This document shows positions 18,023-30,500 of a DNA stretch of 48,593 bases, piece by piece; position 1 is the first letter of the stretch; each line of letters starts with the position of its first letter. The position numbers and the translations under genes are program-made. The stretch spans positions 1-48,593 of the forward strand of contig RMBW01000159.1 in the NCBI GenBank assembly GCA_004009845.1. Direction: 5' to 3'. This stretch comes from Davidsoniella eucalypti (taxonomy: Eukaryota > Ascomycota > Sordariomycetes > Microascales > Ceratocystidaceae). Below the pieces are notes generated by a model. It ran no database searches. It was given only the letters and a program-made list of their open reading frames with translations, and had not been told where the DNA came from.

Positions 18023-21000
18023 CTGTGGGATAGAAGGGGATATCTATAAGGAGGTGAGCGCGATTGTCGCGTAGATCGTAGCTTCGAAAAGGGCGGTAAA
18101 AAGGAAACGAGAACCGGCGAAAAGCAATGAGGCGGGATTCGCTTGTGTTGGTTTCCTTGACTAGGATAGGTTTGTTTATATCCTTTTTTTCTTGTAACCT
18201 GGAGATATTCGTTAGAATGCGGTTGAAGGCAAAAAAGCAAGTAAAAGGCAATTGGAACAGATCATGCGCTTGATACAAGTTTGTAAACAAAAGTTGGGCG
18301 TCAATTGCGAAATATAGCATGTGAAAAATATGCGAAGCAGAGCAGAAAGGTGAGGGTAGAGACGCTTAGGGTATAAGTATGATCATAGACCAAAAACAAG
18401 AGGCAGAAAATAGAGCGAGCTAGCTTAGCTCGATGGCGTGTGCGCTGCGCTGGCAGGCCTAAAATGGGAGACCAATATGGGTTGCTATGGGGCCTGACTT
18501 TGAATTTGGCAGCCCAACCCAACACACCAACACCATCACCTATTTGTTGTCCATACTCTTGTGGTCGCAACAGTATGCAATGAGAAGAATCGCAGAGGCG
18601 AATTGGGAGACGGAGACGCTGACGCTGAGGTGACAACACGTACCAAAAGGGAGTATGCCAAAAAGGCGTACTTGCTGGCCTTGTTTGCAGTCAAGCAAGC
18701 AAAGCAAAGCAGATATTCGCTAAATCCGCAGCTAAGCAGAAGAAGAGAAACAACAGTAACGAAGGCCGGATGAAAATGCGACCCAGAGGGTATATAAACG
18801 AGTAAGAAATACAATAAAAACGCCAGCTTTTGTCTATAAATTCATAGAAAAAAAAGTTTGGTGCAGGAACTGCTGTGTTTCGATACTGGCTGCCGTACAC
18901 GACGCCGTAACAGACAGGAGGGTCTGCAGATGCAAGGAACCACTCAGGATGACCTTGGGAGTATCTTAGGAGGACCAGGCAAGGCGACTGCAGTTACTGG
19001 GTTGCCAATGCAGATGCAGCTCTAGCTGTTCTTGTTGCTACGGTATGGGTTGGATGGGCGGCCAGAGGCTGAGTTGACGACGGTACCAGCAAGTGGCGGT
19101 GTTGACTATGGGCTCACTAATGAATGGACAAGGCAGGCTAGGCTAGACAGACGAGCTCTTAAGACCCAGAGGCTCTTACGGAGGCTGCTTATACAGTGTA
19201 AAATGTATTACTGGCCGTATTTAGATGAAGCAATCGGAGACGGGAGATATATAGGCGTGGTGTCTCGTTTTGCTGTCACTGCATTATTTTTAGGTTGGCA
19301 GAGAAAGAGAAGAGAGAGAGAAAATATGACGTCTGGTATACGGACTCAAAGATGGCAAATAAAAACAAAAAAAAATAAGAATTAACGGCGGTTTAGATTT
19401 AAACGGACTGTCGTTAGATGAGGGTGAAGAAGGGGGAAAAAAAGATAAAAATCGGAAAAATCAAGAACGAATGAAACTCAAACCAGAGAAGATGAAAAGA
19501 AAAAAAGAAGAAAAAAGAAGAAAAAAAGGAGGCTAATCATTAACCAGAGATTTTCAACATCAACAAAAAAGAAAACTGACTAGCAAGGCAAGAGACCCAA
19601 AGACAAGATCCAAAAGTGGAAGCCGTGCATGGCCAGCCCGCCAGCTGTGACATGCAGCAACTACCAGAACGGACAAAATCAGGGCCCAATCCAATTTAGA
19701 CCTCTTTCCTTCTTTGCCTTGGCTTGCTCTTGATGCCGGAACGACCCCCCGGAAGGCCTTCATTAGGTCCCAAGATGGGTCTGGGGGGAGCCTTTGACGA
19801 AGCCTAAACAGCCTATCGCGTGTTGCCAGCGGCTCAATTTACAGCTGGCAAGTGTAGTGAGTGGTGTTGGTGTTCCTCAGCTAGCCAGCTAATCAACTAA
19901 CAAGGCTATCAATTACACCAAGATGGACGTCATCAACATTGTGTATCGTGTATAGGCATATCTATACTATAGTCATACCTGAGTATTGGCGGTAAATTAC
20001 AGCACAACACGAAACGATGCTAGCAAGTTTGGATCTATCATTACATTGCCGCCAGCTTCTATTGTCGTTCTATTCTAGGTTAGCGGCTTTAACAGCTCCC
20101 ATCTGTTAGGCGGCTCATGCCCAGCCGCCGGATTTTTGTTAGTGAATTATTTTCCTTGTTTTGTCTAGGGCTCAGCGTGTAAAAACAAAAGGATACTTCA
20201 ATATCTCATAATTCATTGATATGGCCGGGTAACGTATTGCCCGTGATCACCGTCACTCGACTCTTCATTGTGAGAGAAAACTCTCATCTCTTGACGCGCC
20301 TTCAAACAGTTCTATCGCCTAGGATGCTGAGTCTCTTACATGTGTATTTTGTACACTGCAAACCCCAAATCTCTACCAAATAAAAACACTAGCTCTTCTT
20401 AGCTTAAATTAGCTTTTCCATGACAACCAACCCGTAGCCCTGTAGAGCCCCTGCTTTGATTTTTTAGTTATGTATGTGTGTTTATGTATCTACGTATATC
20501 AGGTAGTCAAAAGAGACTAACTGTCGTTCTTCAAAAGTCTGAGCACCCTTGTCAAGCAAGTCCTTGCTTCCCAACCTCGTGCACACCGATTGTTCTCTGC
20601 TGCTTCGCACAACTATAGCATATAACACTAGTAAACCTAATGCACAAATCAGGGCTAGTATTATATGTAGTGACTTCTAGAACTACTAGTTGTGCACATG
20701 TACAACGCCCAACATCGATGGCTGCATAACTACCCAAGTCAGGATTCAATCTTCCGTGTTTTGGACCCTAAGCCAACAATCTTTCTTTCTAGTCGATACA
20801 ACGAAGACTAATGTTGTCTCAAAACCCTATCCAGCCAGACCACTTCACACAGTTTTCATGCAACATTGGGCTCGCATCAATGCGTTAATCTGTCCAATTT
20901 AAGCATCTTATGCTGCGTTGTTCGTACACGTCAGTTGCTTCATTCTCTTTTGATAACAAGTAAAAAAATAAAGAAGGCCTCAGTGGTCAATCAGTCTTTT

Positions 21001-22411
21001 GTATCAAAATTTAGTGAAAGAAGATTGATTGGAAAAAAATAAACCAAGTGTCAGTAGTATAATTAGAAAGACCTTGGAGCTTAGACGCACACATCATCCT
21101 GTCTTTTGTCTTTTTGACTTACGGCTCTTTTGGTAACTTTCTTATGAGCAAGTCCCGGAAAGGCACTTGGATCCGGAGAAAGGGGCTAAAAAGTAAAAGT
21201 GCGAGAAAGTTACCACCGCTACTGAAAAAGAAAATATAGATATCAAGAGAAGTACAGATATTTGTTCGAAAGCGTCCGGGCCCCACCTAAGGCTGCATAT
21301 ATCTGCATATCTGGCTGAGACTACTGCACGGCGGCGGATCGGACCTGTTCGCCTCGTCTTGTTTTTTCTTTGCTGGCTCGTGATTTTTCTGTTACTCCGT
21401 TACATAGTGCATCTTCTTCCACACTCTTCTATGGACATGTTTCGCTTAAATCCGGCTGGCTAGATCTATATGTAAGTACATACTAATACATGCAACGATG
21501 CATATGCTTCTTTTTCTTTCTTTATTGTCTTCCGTCAGGTTCTATTGGCCGTCATATTAGAGATTCTATTGGGATAGGGCAAGACGAGGCGAGGCGAGGC
21601 GAGAATAACTGCAGAACCTACATGTACATACAGGTACAAGTTAGTTAGTTGTTGGCCATTAGCCTACAAATGTGGTACTCTGGTACTCTGAAAACAAAGA
21701 CAGCTAGAACGGCCTTGTAACTTCGTGGCCTTTATCCGTGGCTTTCAGCTTTGTATCGTGTAATCACGGGGACAGCTCTACATGTTTACTATTACTACTA
21801 CGTCCTTGAGCCTTGATTGTCTACATGGTTGAGTACATAATATATTAATTATGCATCATCACACACGGTGGATTTATGTGAATCATTCAGCTACGAGATT
21901 GCCGAAAGTCGTAAATAGTAACAGGGAAGAAAAAAAGAAGAAAAAAAGGAAAAAAAAAAGGCTTCATATCGACAGTGGGCCATATTCCTCAAACGAAATA
22001 GCGTAAATTCAGCAAGCGGTTGTAAGGGGCTAGGAGCTTCACCAAAAAAACTAGGGTTATCTATAATTGGTAAAGTAATATAACCCTTGTTGATACCAGA
22101 TCGTATTTCTAGTGATAAGTATGTGTGTAAAAAAGGACTATTTTTATGAGCACTTATCCATCTATGATACAGAAAACGGAGAACCAAGCAATAGTAGCAT
22201 GTGGACTAGGATATCTGTGTCACACCGTGATTCTGATCTTCCCTTAAAAGCCTGTATGACATGGCAATAATCAGGACCCAGCAACAGCACAAGCAAATCA
22301 CGGCCTTCTTGTATTCTGGGGCCTATCCCTCCCTTCCCTATGTCTCAGGAGACTTGAGCACCAGAGCAAAGAGAAGAACAGAACAACACCCTCCAAGAGT
22401 GTGAAGAGAAA
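18023..22411. other. Divergent intergenic region, 4.4 kb
   Basis: Lies between the starts of the large disordered-protein gene (-) and the acetyltransferase gene (+). The first ~800 bases are probably promoter and 5' UTR of the former. A run of GAGGC units lies at about 21584-21604, a TATATAAA at 18790-18797, and purine-rich low-complexity sequence at 19420-19540. No ORF with protein-like composition is seen on either strand. Confidence 0.55.
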
Positions 22412-24007
22412 ATGACGGCTTCTCATGTGCCTATTCGGCTGCTCGGAGGCATGTATGCATTACTTTCCCATCCCTTGCCACTTGTCCATTTTATATGCCA
22501 TGTCAAGTTGATATTGCGTCCCATCCACTGACAGATGAACTCGTACAGGGAGCAGTTCTCCTCATCCCGTAACGTGCTAGGCTTATATGGCCGCGTCTTG
22601 ACTGTTGGCCGTTATGCTGTGCCTTCCAGTCTATCTGAGGAGCAGCTTCGGGCTTGTATAGCAGCAGCACTCAAAACTGTTGTCTGCCAGAGCGACTATC
22701 TGCGTCTGATCATCTTGAACGAGGACAGTCCCGAGCCTATGTTTGCTAGTCTGAACTCTATTGATCTTGTCTCCCATCTGAAGTGGCAGGAGATCACAGC
22801 AGAATCCAAGGCAGGGTATGAAGAGACAGTATTCCAGGGCCCAACAGAAAAGGAGACTATAATTGGTGCACTCATTGACGAGAAGTGGCCTAATGTCGAC
22901 CAACAGCCACCGTGGTCGTTGACCGTCCTTGTGCCTCGGTTTCCGGCGGCGAACTTTGTGGACATGATATTCTCTGCCCATCATTCGCTTTGCGACGGCC
23001 GTTCACATGCCTATTTTCACAATCTTTTGTTAGAGGCCCTTGAAACGGCCTCGAGTAGTAGAGTAGACGCCATAGATGCGCCTTCTCAAGTCTCCTTTAC
23101 TACGCCGGCACAGATCCTAGGCCCTCAGGAACAAATAATCCCTTTTACTACTTCGCCGTTATTCCTCCTCAAGACTATACTGGCCGAGTTTCTGCCGCCT
23201 GCTATCAACCCATGGTCATATGGCGTGCCATGGTCTGGCCCGCGTATCGATATCAACAAGAAGCTTGACTCTGGCTTCACCTTGATTCGCATCAGCCCTG
23301 ATCGAGCCAGCGCTTTGCTCAAGACCTGCCGCGAGCACGAAACAAACATTACGGCCCTCGTTCATGTTCTTATCCTCAAGGCCTTGGCGGATAATCTTCC
23401 TTTTGAGCCTTTGTTCACTGGCGGCACCGCTGTTGATTTGCGCCGGTGTATACTGCACCAGAAAGAACCTGTTCGTATTGGCGACTTTGTGACAACAGTT
23501 CAACATCCGTTTAGCTCTACCCAAGTCTCTGAGTTGCGATCTGTCAACTTGGATTCTGATGAAGGTATTGAAGCTATCTGGAGCTTTAGTGCCAAGTTCA
23601 AACGTGAGATGGTGGCACAAGTTGGTGACTTGCCGGCCAACAATGCCGCAGGACTGATCGGTTGGATCAAAGACTTCAGAGCACGCTGGGTACGCAAACA
23701 AGGCGATGCACGTGACGAGGCATGGGAAGTGTCCAATATTGGTGTTGTTAGCCCACAAGCATCAGGTGAAGGTGATAAGAAATGGAACCTGGAGCAAATG
23801 CTGTTCACGTTCTGTGGAATGGTGACTGGTCCTCCTCTGGCTTTTGCCTTGGCTGGAGTCAAAGGAGGTCCTATATGTATGTCGGTTTCATGGCAGAAAG
23901 ACGAAGGGTTGAATGACATCGTTTTAAATGTTGTCAGACAGGTTGATATATGGCTGAATAAAGGCATCCGGACTCATGGTGATAATGTTGATGTTGTTGG
24001 TGCCTAA
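22412..24007 (+). CDS. HxxxD-type alcohol O-acetyltransferase-like protein (AATase family)
   Basis: Acyl-CoA-dependent acyltransferase of the fungal alcohol acetyltransferase group; likely acetylates a hydroxyl, substrate unknown. Best model: exons 22412-22452 and 22549-24007, 499 residues. The 41-nt first exon encodes MTASHVPIRLLGG. A 96-nt intron (GTATGC donor, CACTGAC branch, TACAG acceptor) joins to EQFSSSRNVLGLYGRVLTVGRY, which resembles the usual N-terminus of this family. The catalytic HxxxD motif is in SAHHSLCDGRS (His159, Asp163). No signal peptide or membrane segment is clear, so it is probably cytosolic or peripheral. A simpler single-exon reading would start at 22535, but it lacks the LLGGMEQFS junction. 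Neighbours are not biosynthetic, so no cluster is implied. The gene converges on the CSC1-like gene 327 bp away. Confidence 0.87.
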
Positions 24008-24334
24008 TCATAGTTGGCACTGTTGTATAGTTAGCGGTTTAATATTTATTATATTCATTTCATTATATTCACTATGATAGGGAAAACGGCGAAGATGAAA
24101 TCAACTGAAGTGGAAATATGTTCATTTATAGCTCGTTGCGAAGACGAAACTAGAAAACACAAGACTAGATAACTTGATCTACAATTCTAAGAAACTACAA
24201 ATTTGTATGAACCCCCAAAAACGCCTTTAAGTATGTAGATGAAATAGTATAATATAGTGTTCAGATGTTTGAACCGAAAATTATTAAAATCAAATAGTTC
24301 AGCACTGCCTACCCAGCACGTTACCCGATTGGCC
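24008..24334. other. Short convergent intergenic spacer
   Basis: AT-rich space shared by the 3' ends of the acetyltransferase (+) and channel (-) genes. The two 3' UTRs probably lie close together or overlap. Nothing else is seen. Confidence 0.6.
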
Positions 24335-27300
24335 CTACCAACCGTCGCCCGGTCGGCGTTTCTGTCCGCCTCTGAAATAATCATATTGAACCGGGTCTGG
24401 GACTTCCGCCTGCGGTAGTCCGCTATAACCTTGAGGACCACCACCCAGTGCACCCAAGCTAGGTCCGGGAACATGGACGGCAGGTAGCGATGGCTCTCTG
24501 CTGTTATCGCGGCTATAGCCTTGTCCTTGCCAAGTTGGAGGTGCTATAGGCATATCGGCTGCTGAGCTTACTAGCCCCGAAGAAGAATCGTTTGCTTGCG
24601 TGTATAGAGGAGAACGCATACGGACAGGACCAATGTCTGGCTGGCCTATGAGCGCATTTACTGGCGTAGCGTGGCCGGAAGCCGGAGTGTGTGATCGGTA
24701 GGCAGGATACGGTGAAGCAGTGACTGGCATTCCTGGTACACTATGACCGACGACTGGAATCGTTGGACGAGCTGCTCCAGTCATGCCACCGTATATTTGA
24801 GTAGGAGTTCCGGGACGACTGTTGTCACTAAACATAGAGCTAGGAGTTCCTGGACGCATGATATCAGAAGGAGCCCCAAACAAGGCACCGGCGCCATGTT
24901 CGCTAGCAAATTCGGGTCGGTTCTTGTAAAATTCGAAATCCATTTGCGATTCTTGGACAAGCTCAAAACCTGGAACTCCTGTTGCTTTACCAGGTTGACC
25001 ATGCTTCATGGGATCCATGGCGAATGTGTCGGAGTATCCAGAGACACTCATGAAATCACCGCCAGGTCCATCTCTACCACTAGTTAAGCGGCCAGAATAG
25101 ATAATGTGAAGCATATCTTGCGCCTTGGCATGAACCATGGGGGTGACGAGAGGTTTGTAGAGTGAGGGATGACCAAAACGTGTTGCCAGCTTCTCGCTGC
25201 GAAGGCGGCCATCCTTGGAAGGGTCGACGATTGGGCGCTTGTTGACATTGATGCGCGAGTAGAAATAGATTTGAGAATCGAACACACGACGACAGTAGAT
25301 CTTGAAGGCAATAAGGAATAGTGGCAGCGGAATGAGAGCAAGAGCCTCAGTGCGACGGCTGTCCTCACCACGAGCCCAAATGATAAGAAGAAAGATGAGC
25401 TGTGAGAGGAAAGTAGCAAATATCATACGGTTATACAGGACACGCCAGATCAGACCACCAGACTCGTTCTTGGTGATGAAGACATATAGTAAGAGGTACT
25501 TCTTCAGCCAGACATCAATAATGAAGTAGATAGCAGAAGCAGGGAGAACTAATGGCTGGATACCGGCATAGAATAGGGTGACGGTTGCGTAGAAGAGAAA
25601 GTAGTTGTAGTATGATGCATATGTGAAATCTGGTGGCGCGGTGAGTTCGATGAGCTCACGCGGGGTTGGGTGAGAGAATCGGCGCATAAGAGAGCTATAT
25701 ATCAGAGGCCATAACTGGGCAAGATCGATGGCGGCACCAAGTTGGCGTTGAAGAAGCCAATTGACCCAGAAAGGACTGTTACCACATAGAGACTCTAGCA
25801 AAGCACTGAACGGGTCGTTTTTGATAATGGCCTTCCATGCATCCATGCCCTTGCTGGTGTCAGAAACGATGCCAGCGACGACGGCCCATATAGTGCTGAA
25901 CAGAGAAAAGACCAGCAGATTATTGAAGACAAAGAAAGAATAAAGCTTGGCAGTAACGTGACGTTCACGACCAGTCTTGGTACGATCACCAGCCGTGATA
26001 GATAGACGACGGAACACGATAGGGAGAACTAAATAGATCAATGATGTCAGAGCTGGGTTGGCGACACCTTGGAACATACCCCAGAAAGTGGAATGTCTAG
26101 AAAGTTCAATGTTGAAACCATCCCAAACACGACCTAGATTGCTCAAGTTTACGAGGAAGATGGCCATCATAGCATTGGGGACAATCCATACAACAGTCAA
26201 GAGGATAATCCACAGGTTGACCATGATTCCTTTCCAGCTGCGGACCGAAGGAGACAAGGGCATATTAGCCCAGATGATATCCTCCGGGCGCGGGGCAAGA
26301 ACAATGGTCGTTCCACTGGGCTTCTTCTTGCGGGTTGTGTAAGCGATGCTATGAGCCTCCGAGATATCTGAGTAACTGGCAAAGCCATAAGGCATAGTGC
26401 TACGGCGATCGACGGTAGATCTGACCTCGCGGATTTGAACTTCCAGGTTCTTGATTCTGTCGGTTAGGTACTCGATAGCGTCAATTTTCTGGCCCTTGGG
26501 GTAAGTCGAGTATGACGGATCCTTCTTCGAGGGCCTGCAGAGCGGACGCGCCGGTGGCAGCTGGTTGGGATCTTTGAGATAGACAACAAGCACCTTTTCA
26601 AGCTTTCTCACTACTCGTTCGTGCTCAGCAATGAGGGTGGGAAGATCACGCACGTTGCGACCAACAGCCGTTCTAGCAAAAGAGGAACTGGGGGCAACGT
26701 CATCAATGATGCGAGCGATGCCCTCGTCGGAACAGCGGTCGCGCGGCAGATCCGTCAACATCAGCGTACGGGCGTGCAAACTGTTCTGGTACTCATCTGA
26801 GTCAAAGTAGGCCCTGCGTAGGACAGCGACTTGGCGGTAATTCCACCAAAGAAATCCCATTACAACCAGGGTCATGACCCAGGCCGCAGCAACGGTCGTC
26901 CAGTGGGATTTACCCCATACAGTCGAGGGTCCAATGTTGGATAGCCAGCTTCTGTCCGAGTTATCAACGCCGTGCGTAATGTTCATAGGTATGATGATGA
27001 CGCAGACTAGCACGGCAAGAGTAGCAAAGATGTTACGCAGCATCTGGGTGAAACGAATAAATATGGCAGCATCCATGCCGACATGGGAAATGATCTCAGC
27101 TTCAGTGGTTCGCCATAGTGGCATGAACCATGACCATGGCTCTTTTCCTATTGGTGGCGGAGCATGTTTTTCGTCGGCATGCTTGAGTTTCGGGGCATAG
27201 ACAGCTTGGTTATAAGGCCGAAGCAAAGAGAAGCAGATGGCAATAAATGCGGTAAATCCAAAGGATACACCGATGGCAGTCCAGAGAGAAGTGGATGAGA

Positions 27301-27512
27301 TCTAGAAGACGCCAGGAAGATGGCCAATTAGTTATCAGATAAGAGGAGGAAGAATAACAAAAGATACGCAAAAAAAAAAAAGCCCGGATTAATCAACTTA
27401 CATCACCAGAAAAAGGATCCTTTAGAAGGTCAAGCAGCTCTTGCGCAGAATCATCGTCACGCCTGAGTATTTGCCGTGTTAGGGCAGAGATTGTGGATGG
27501 TGTTCCGGACAT
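24335..27512 (-). CDS. CSC1/OSCA-type calcium-permeable osmosensitive channel (RSN1_7TM/DUF221)
   Basis: Predicted plasma-membrane or endomembrane cation channel gated by osmotic or mechanical stress. Two exons: 27512-27402 (37 codons, MSGTPSTISALTRQILRR...) and 27301-24335. The 100-nt intron has a GTAAGT donor and TCTAG acceptor and is phase 0. Total 1025 residues. The order fits the family: a first membrane helix (about 42-63), two more around 100-190, a cytosolic loop with the RNA-binding-like fold (LTDLPRD ... VVYLKDP), the block IIWANMPLSPSVRSWKG, then the multi-helix core (WIILLTVVWIVPNAMMAIFLV onward, to about residue 705). After the core comes a ~300-residue Pro/Gly/Ser-rich disordered tail. 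The intron splits just before the first helix. Family assignment is secure; gating and location are inferred. Confidence 0.93.
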
Positions 27513-30500
27513 GGTTTGAATCCGTGGATCAACAACGGAAAGATCGATCGAGGGGATACCGATAGACAATAATGCCTAGACTAAAAGGGGCCTGTGATAG
27601 GCGATCGTAGGACCGAAGCCACGCACGAAGCGTTACGGGGGGCACTGTGCTTGACGTATCGTATAAGCCCGGATAGCTAGCAAGCCTGGAGGTAATTATG
27701 GACAAGCTTGTGGTGGTTTAGACGCCTATAAAGCCGTCGTAATAGTCGGCTGCGTGTAAGCGTTGATAATTAGAGCCGGGTAGTGATACGAGTAGGAGGC
27801 TCTGTATATCGTATACGGATGATATGTAGCGAGAAACGTAGAGCCTAAGCTTACTCTTCACGTCGATGTAAGTGATTGCCTTAGTCGGTACTTTGGTATC
27901 GATATAATTGGTAGCAGGCGCAGGAAGCGGCTTCGGCTAATCTTGGATATATGCAATGCAGCAGGAACAGAAAACGAAAGTGATATCGCAAAGTAGAAGA
28001 TGTTAGGTCGTCGTCAGATTATGTACGGATGGTGATGTCGTGGTAGATCGTTAAGAAGATAGCGAAAGACGTCGTAAAGAAAAATATAGAAAAGAAAAAA
28101 CCAAAACAAAGCAGATAAAAAAATAAAAGGGAAAAGAGTAGATATCAAGGGTAGAGATGCACGTTGTATGATAAAGGAAATCGAGCGACGGCACAATGGC
28201 TAGACTGAGAGCGTGCGTAGTAGCGTGGGTTGCTGTGTAAGACAGCAGAAAGACCAGCAAAAAAAGAAAGGATAACTAGTTAGTTATTATTTTATAACGG
28301 CGGAGTGTGACCTTGTTCGTATTGAGAACTTAAGTCGTGCGTGACCCTATGGCCCTAGAGAGGGATTCGGTGTTTGTTTGAAGCCGGTCTGAAAATGGCT
28401 TCCTGGATAGCAAAGATAGTAAAGAGATAACGACAGATAATGCGTAAACAAGAAGCAAGACGGGAAGAAAGCTTTCCCTTTCAAATCAGATGTCGACAGG
28501 TGCCTGTGTTGATATGGTGGGTGGTTTGTTGTGGTCTACAGTAAAGATACACAAATGAGATGAGCGAACGTAACGCAGCAACAGCGACGCAATAAGACTC
28601 GCTGGACAGTGGAAGCGAACGTCGGATTAGCAAGCTGAACAGACAAGCCTATGTGAGAATAATAAGAATAAAAACTAAAAGAAAGATGCCAGAAGCTAGT
28701 CCGGAAGATAAAGCCTGTCACTCTGCTAAAGAAAAGAAGAAAAAAACGGGCATAATAGTCTCTGATTACTCTCAAACTTATCTGTAGTCGATAACCCACA
28801 GCAAGTGCACCAGAGCAAATTCAGCAGGAGCCGAAAAAAAGATAACCATTTGACGATGCCCGGCAAGGAAGGCACGACTGGTACCCCTGTCGACCCGTTC
28901 CAGTTCAACCCCGGAGGAAGGAAGGATCCCCATTCTAGGTTACGTACTGCCATGATGAGCAAACAACAAGAGAGATTTTTTAGATATGTCCTAATAACGA
29001 TACTATGCATTGTCCTGTACTTTTCCAAGCCTCATATATCATCATGTATGTAATGGCTCTACTCGGTATAGTCGATATGTCTTTTCGCTGGAGGCAGGTA
29101 ACGTAGTGAGCAACTGCCTCTTTGAGCATTGTGTGCCAATTGGGTGGATAATGGATACAAAGCCATGCCCACCAATCGCCATCGCGCAATCCTTCCTCCC
29201 TAGTGAAGTGAACAACAGGCAAGGTCCGAAGTACCTAGGCCTGGCAGATGACGCACTGTGTAATGCTGTGCTAATGCTGTGATAATGCTGGGATTAGTAC
29301 TCCTAGCACACCACTGTCGCCAGAAACATACGCAATCATACAGTATGAGTTGGAATCATCATACTGTATCAAGAACAGTGCACCTACGTACGTGGACAAA
29401 TCAGCAGGCATCCCAAAGTTTGTTCTCTTTGTTGACATGAATGAAATATAAATTCTGTATAGTTCCCTATAAGAATTACTAGTATAACTAGCAAATTTTA
29501 CATATACATACACAATAATTATTGCTGGGCTTGGACGTTTTTGCGCGCTCTAAACTTAGTAACAAGGTCCACTTTTTCTTTCTGCTTAATTTTTCTTGCT
29601 GTGATAGGTCTCGTGTTCAAACTTAGGAGTCTGTCTCCAGCGATCCAAATCGAATCGATGCAGCGAATACGGGCTATACAGATAACCTGGAAAAGGGGCC
29701 TGGCACCCTCCCAAAATTATTCATTTGCAATACGAGGTTCTACATCTACATGTAGATATGTATCTATCTAAACCGCTAAGAGCCACGGCGAACGGAAAGG
29801 CGTTATCTACAGCCATCCTTATCCTCTGTCCGTCCGTTCCATCACCTGAGATGAATATTGAAATCAACCCAAGATGACTGTACAACTACTATGTATAGCC
29901 AAGCGAGCGTAAGCTTTATCACGGGATGTATCTCTGGCTGGGCCAGTTGACTCTAGGTTTCAGCAAGGGACAACCTCATGCCCATCAAGAGGAAGGCATC
30001 GTCCGCCATGAAAATGGACACCAAAAAGACGAGTGAATGACGTCGTTGTTACTGTTCTGTTTATCTACTCGACTCTGAAAGTTTCACTAGAATAGGCCAG
30101 GCCAAGCCACTATCCCCCCTCCTAGTACTTGTTCCTAGTTTACCTAGGTGCCTCTTGTTCAAACTAGCGGGCTACCTCCCCGTCTGCGACAGATCAAACA
30201 AGGCTGTGTAGTTACCTATGTCACTAATAAGCCTATTTTCTTGCCCAGATCTCTTTGCAAAGCCGAACTACATAGTTCGAAATTGACAATGTCAAATCGA
30301 TCTATATATATACATACAGTAGCCATAGGAACCAAAACTGTATGATCAAAGGTGAACTTCCTGACAACGCCACGGGTATATCTTTCAGAATTTCAGTACC
30401 CGAATATGTGAAACTAACGACACCTCATCAGTGTAATCTTCTGACTGGCTAGAAGAAAGAGTTCTTTTCTTTCTTTTTTCTTCTATTTTTTTCTCCGCAT

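Noticed and set aside
28980..29222. 80-codon minus-strand ORF partly opposite the small ORF at 28856
   Set aside because: No family resemblance, and the coding-like codon pattern is on the + strand.
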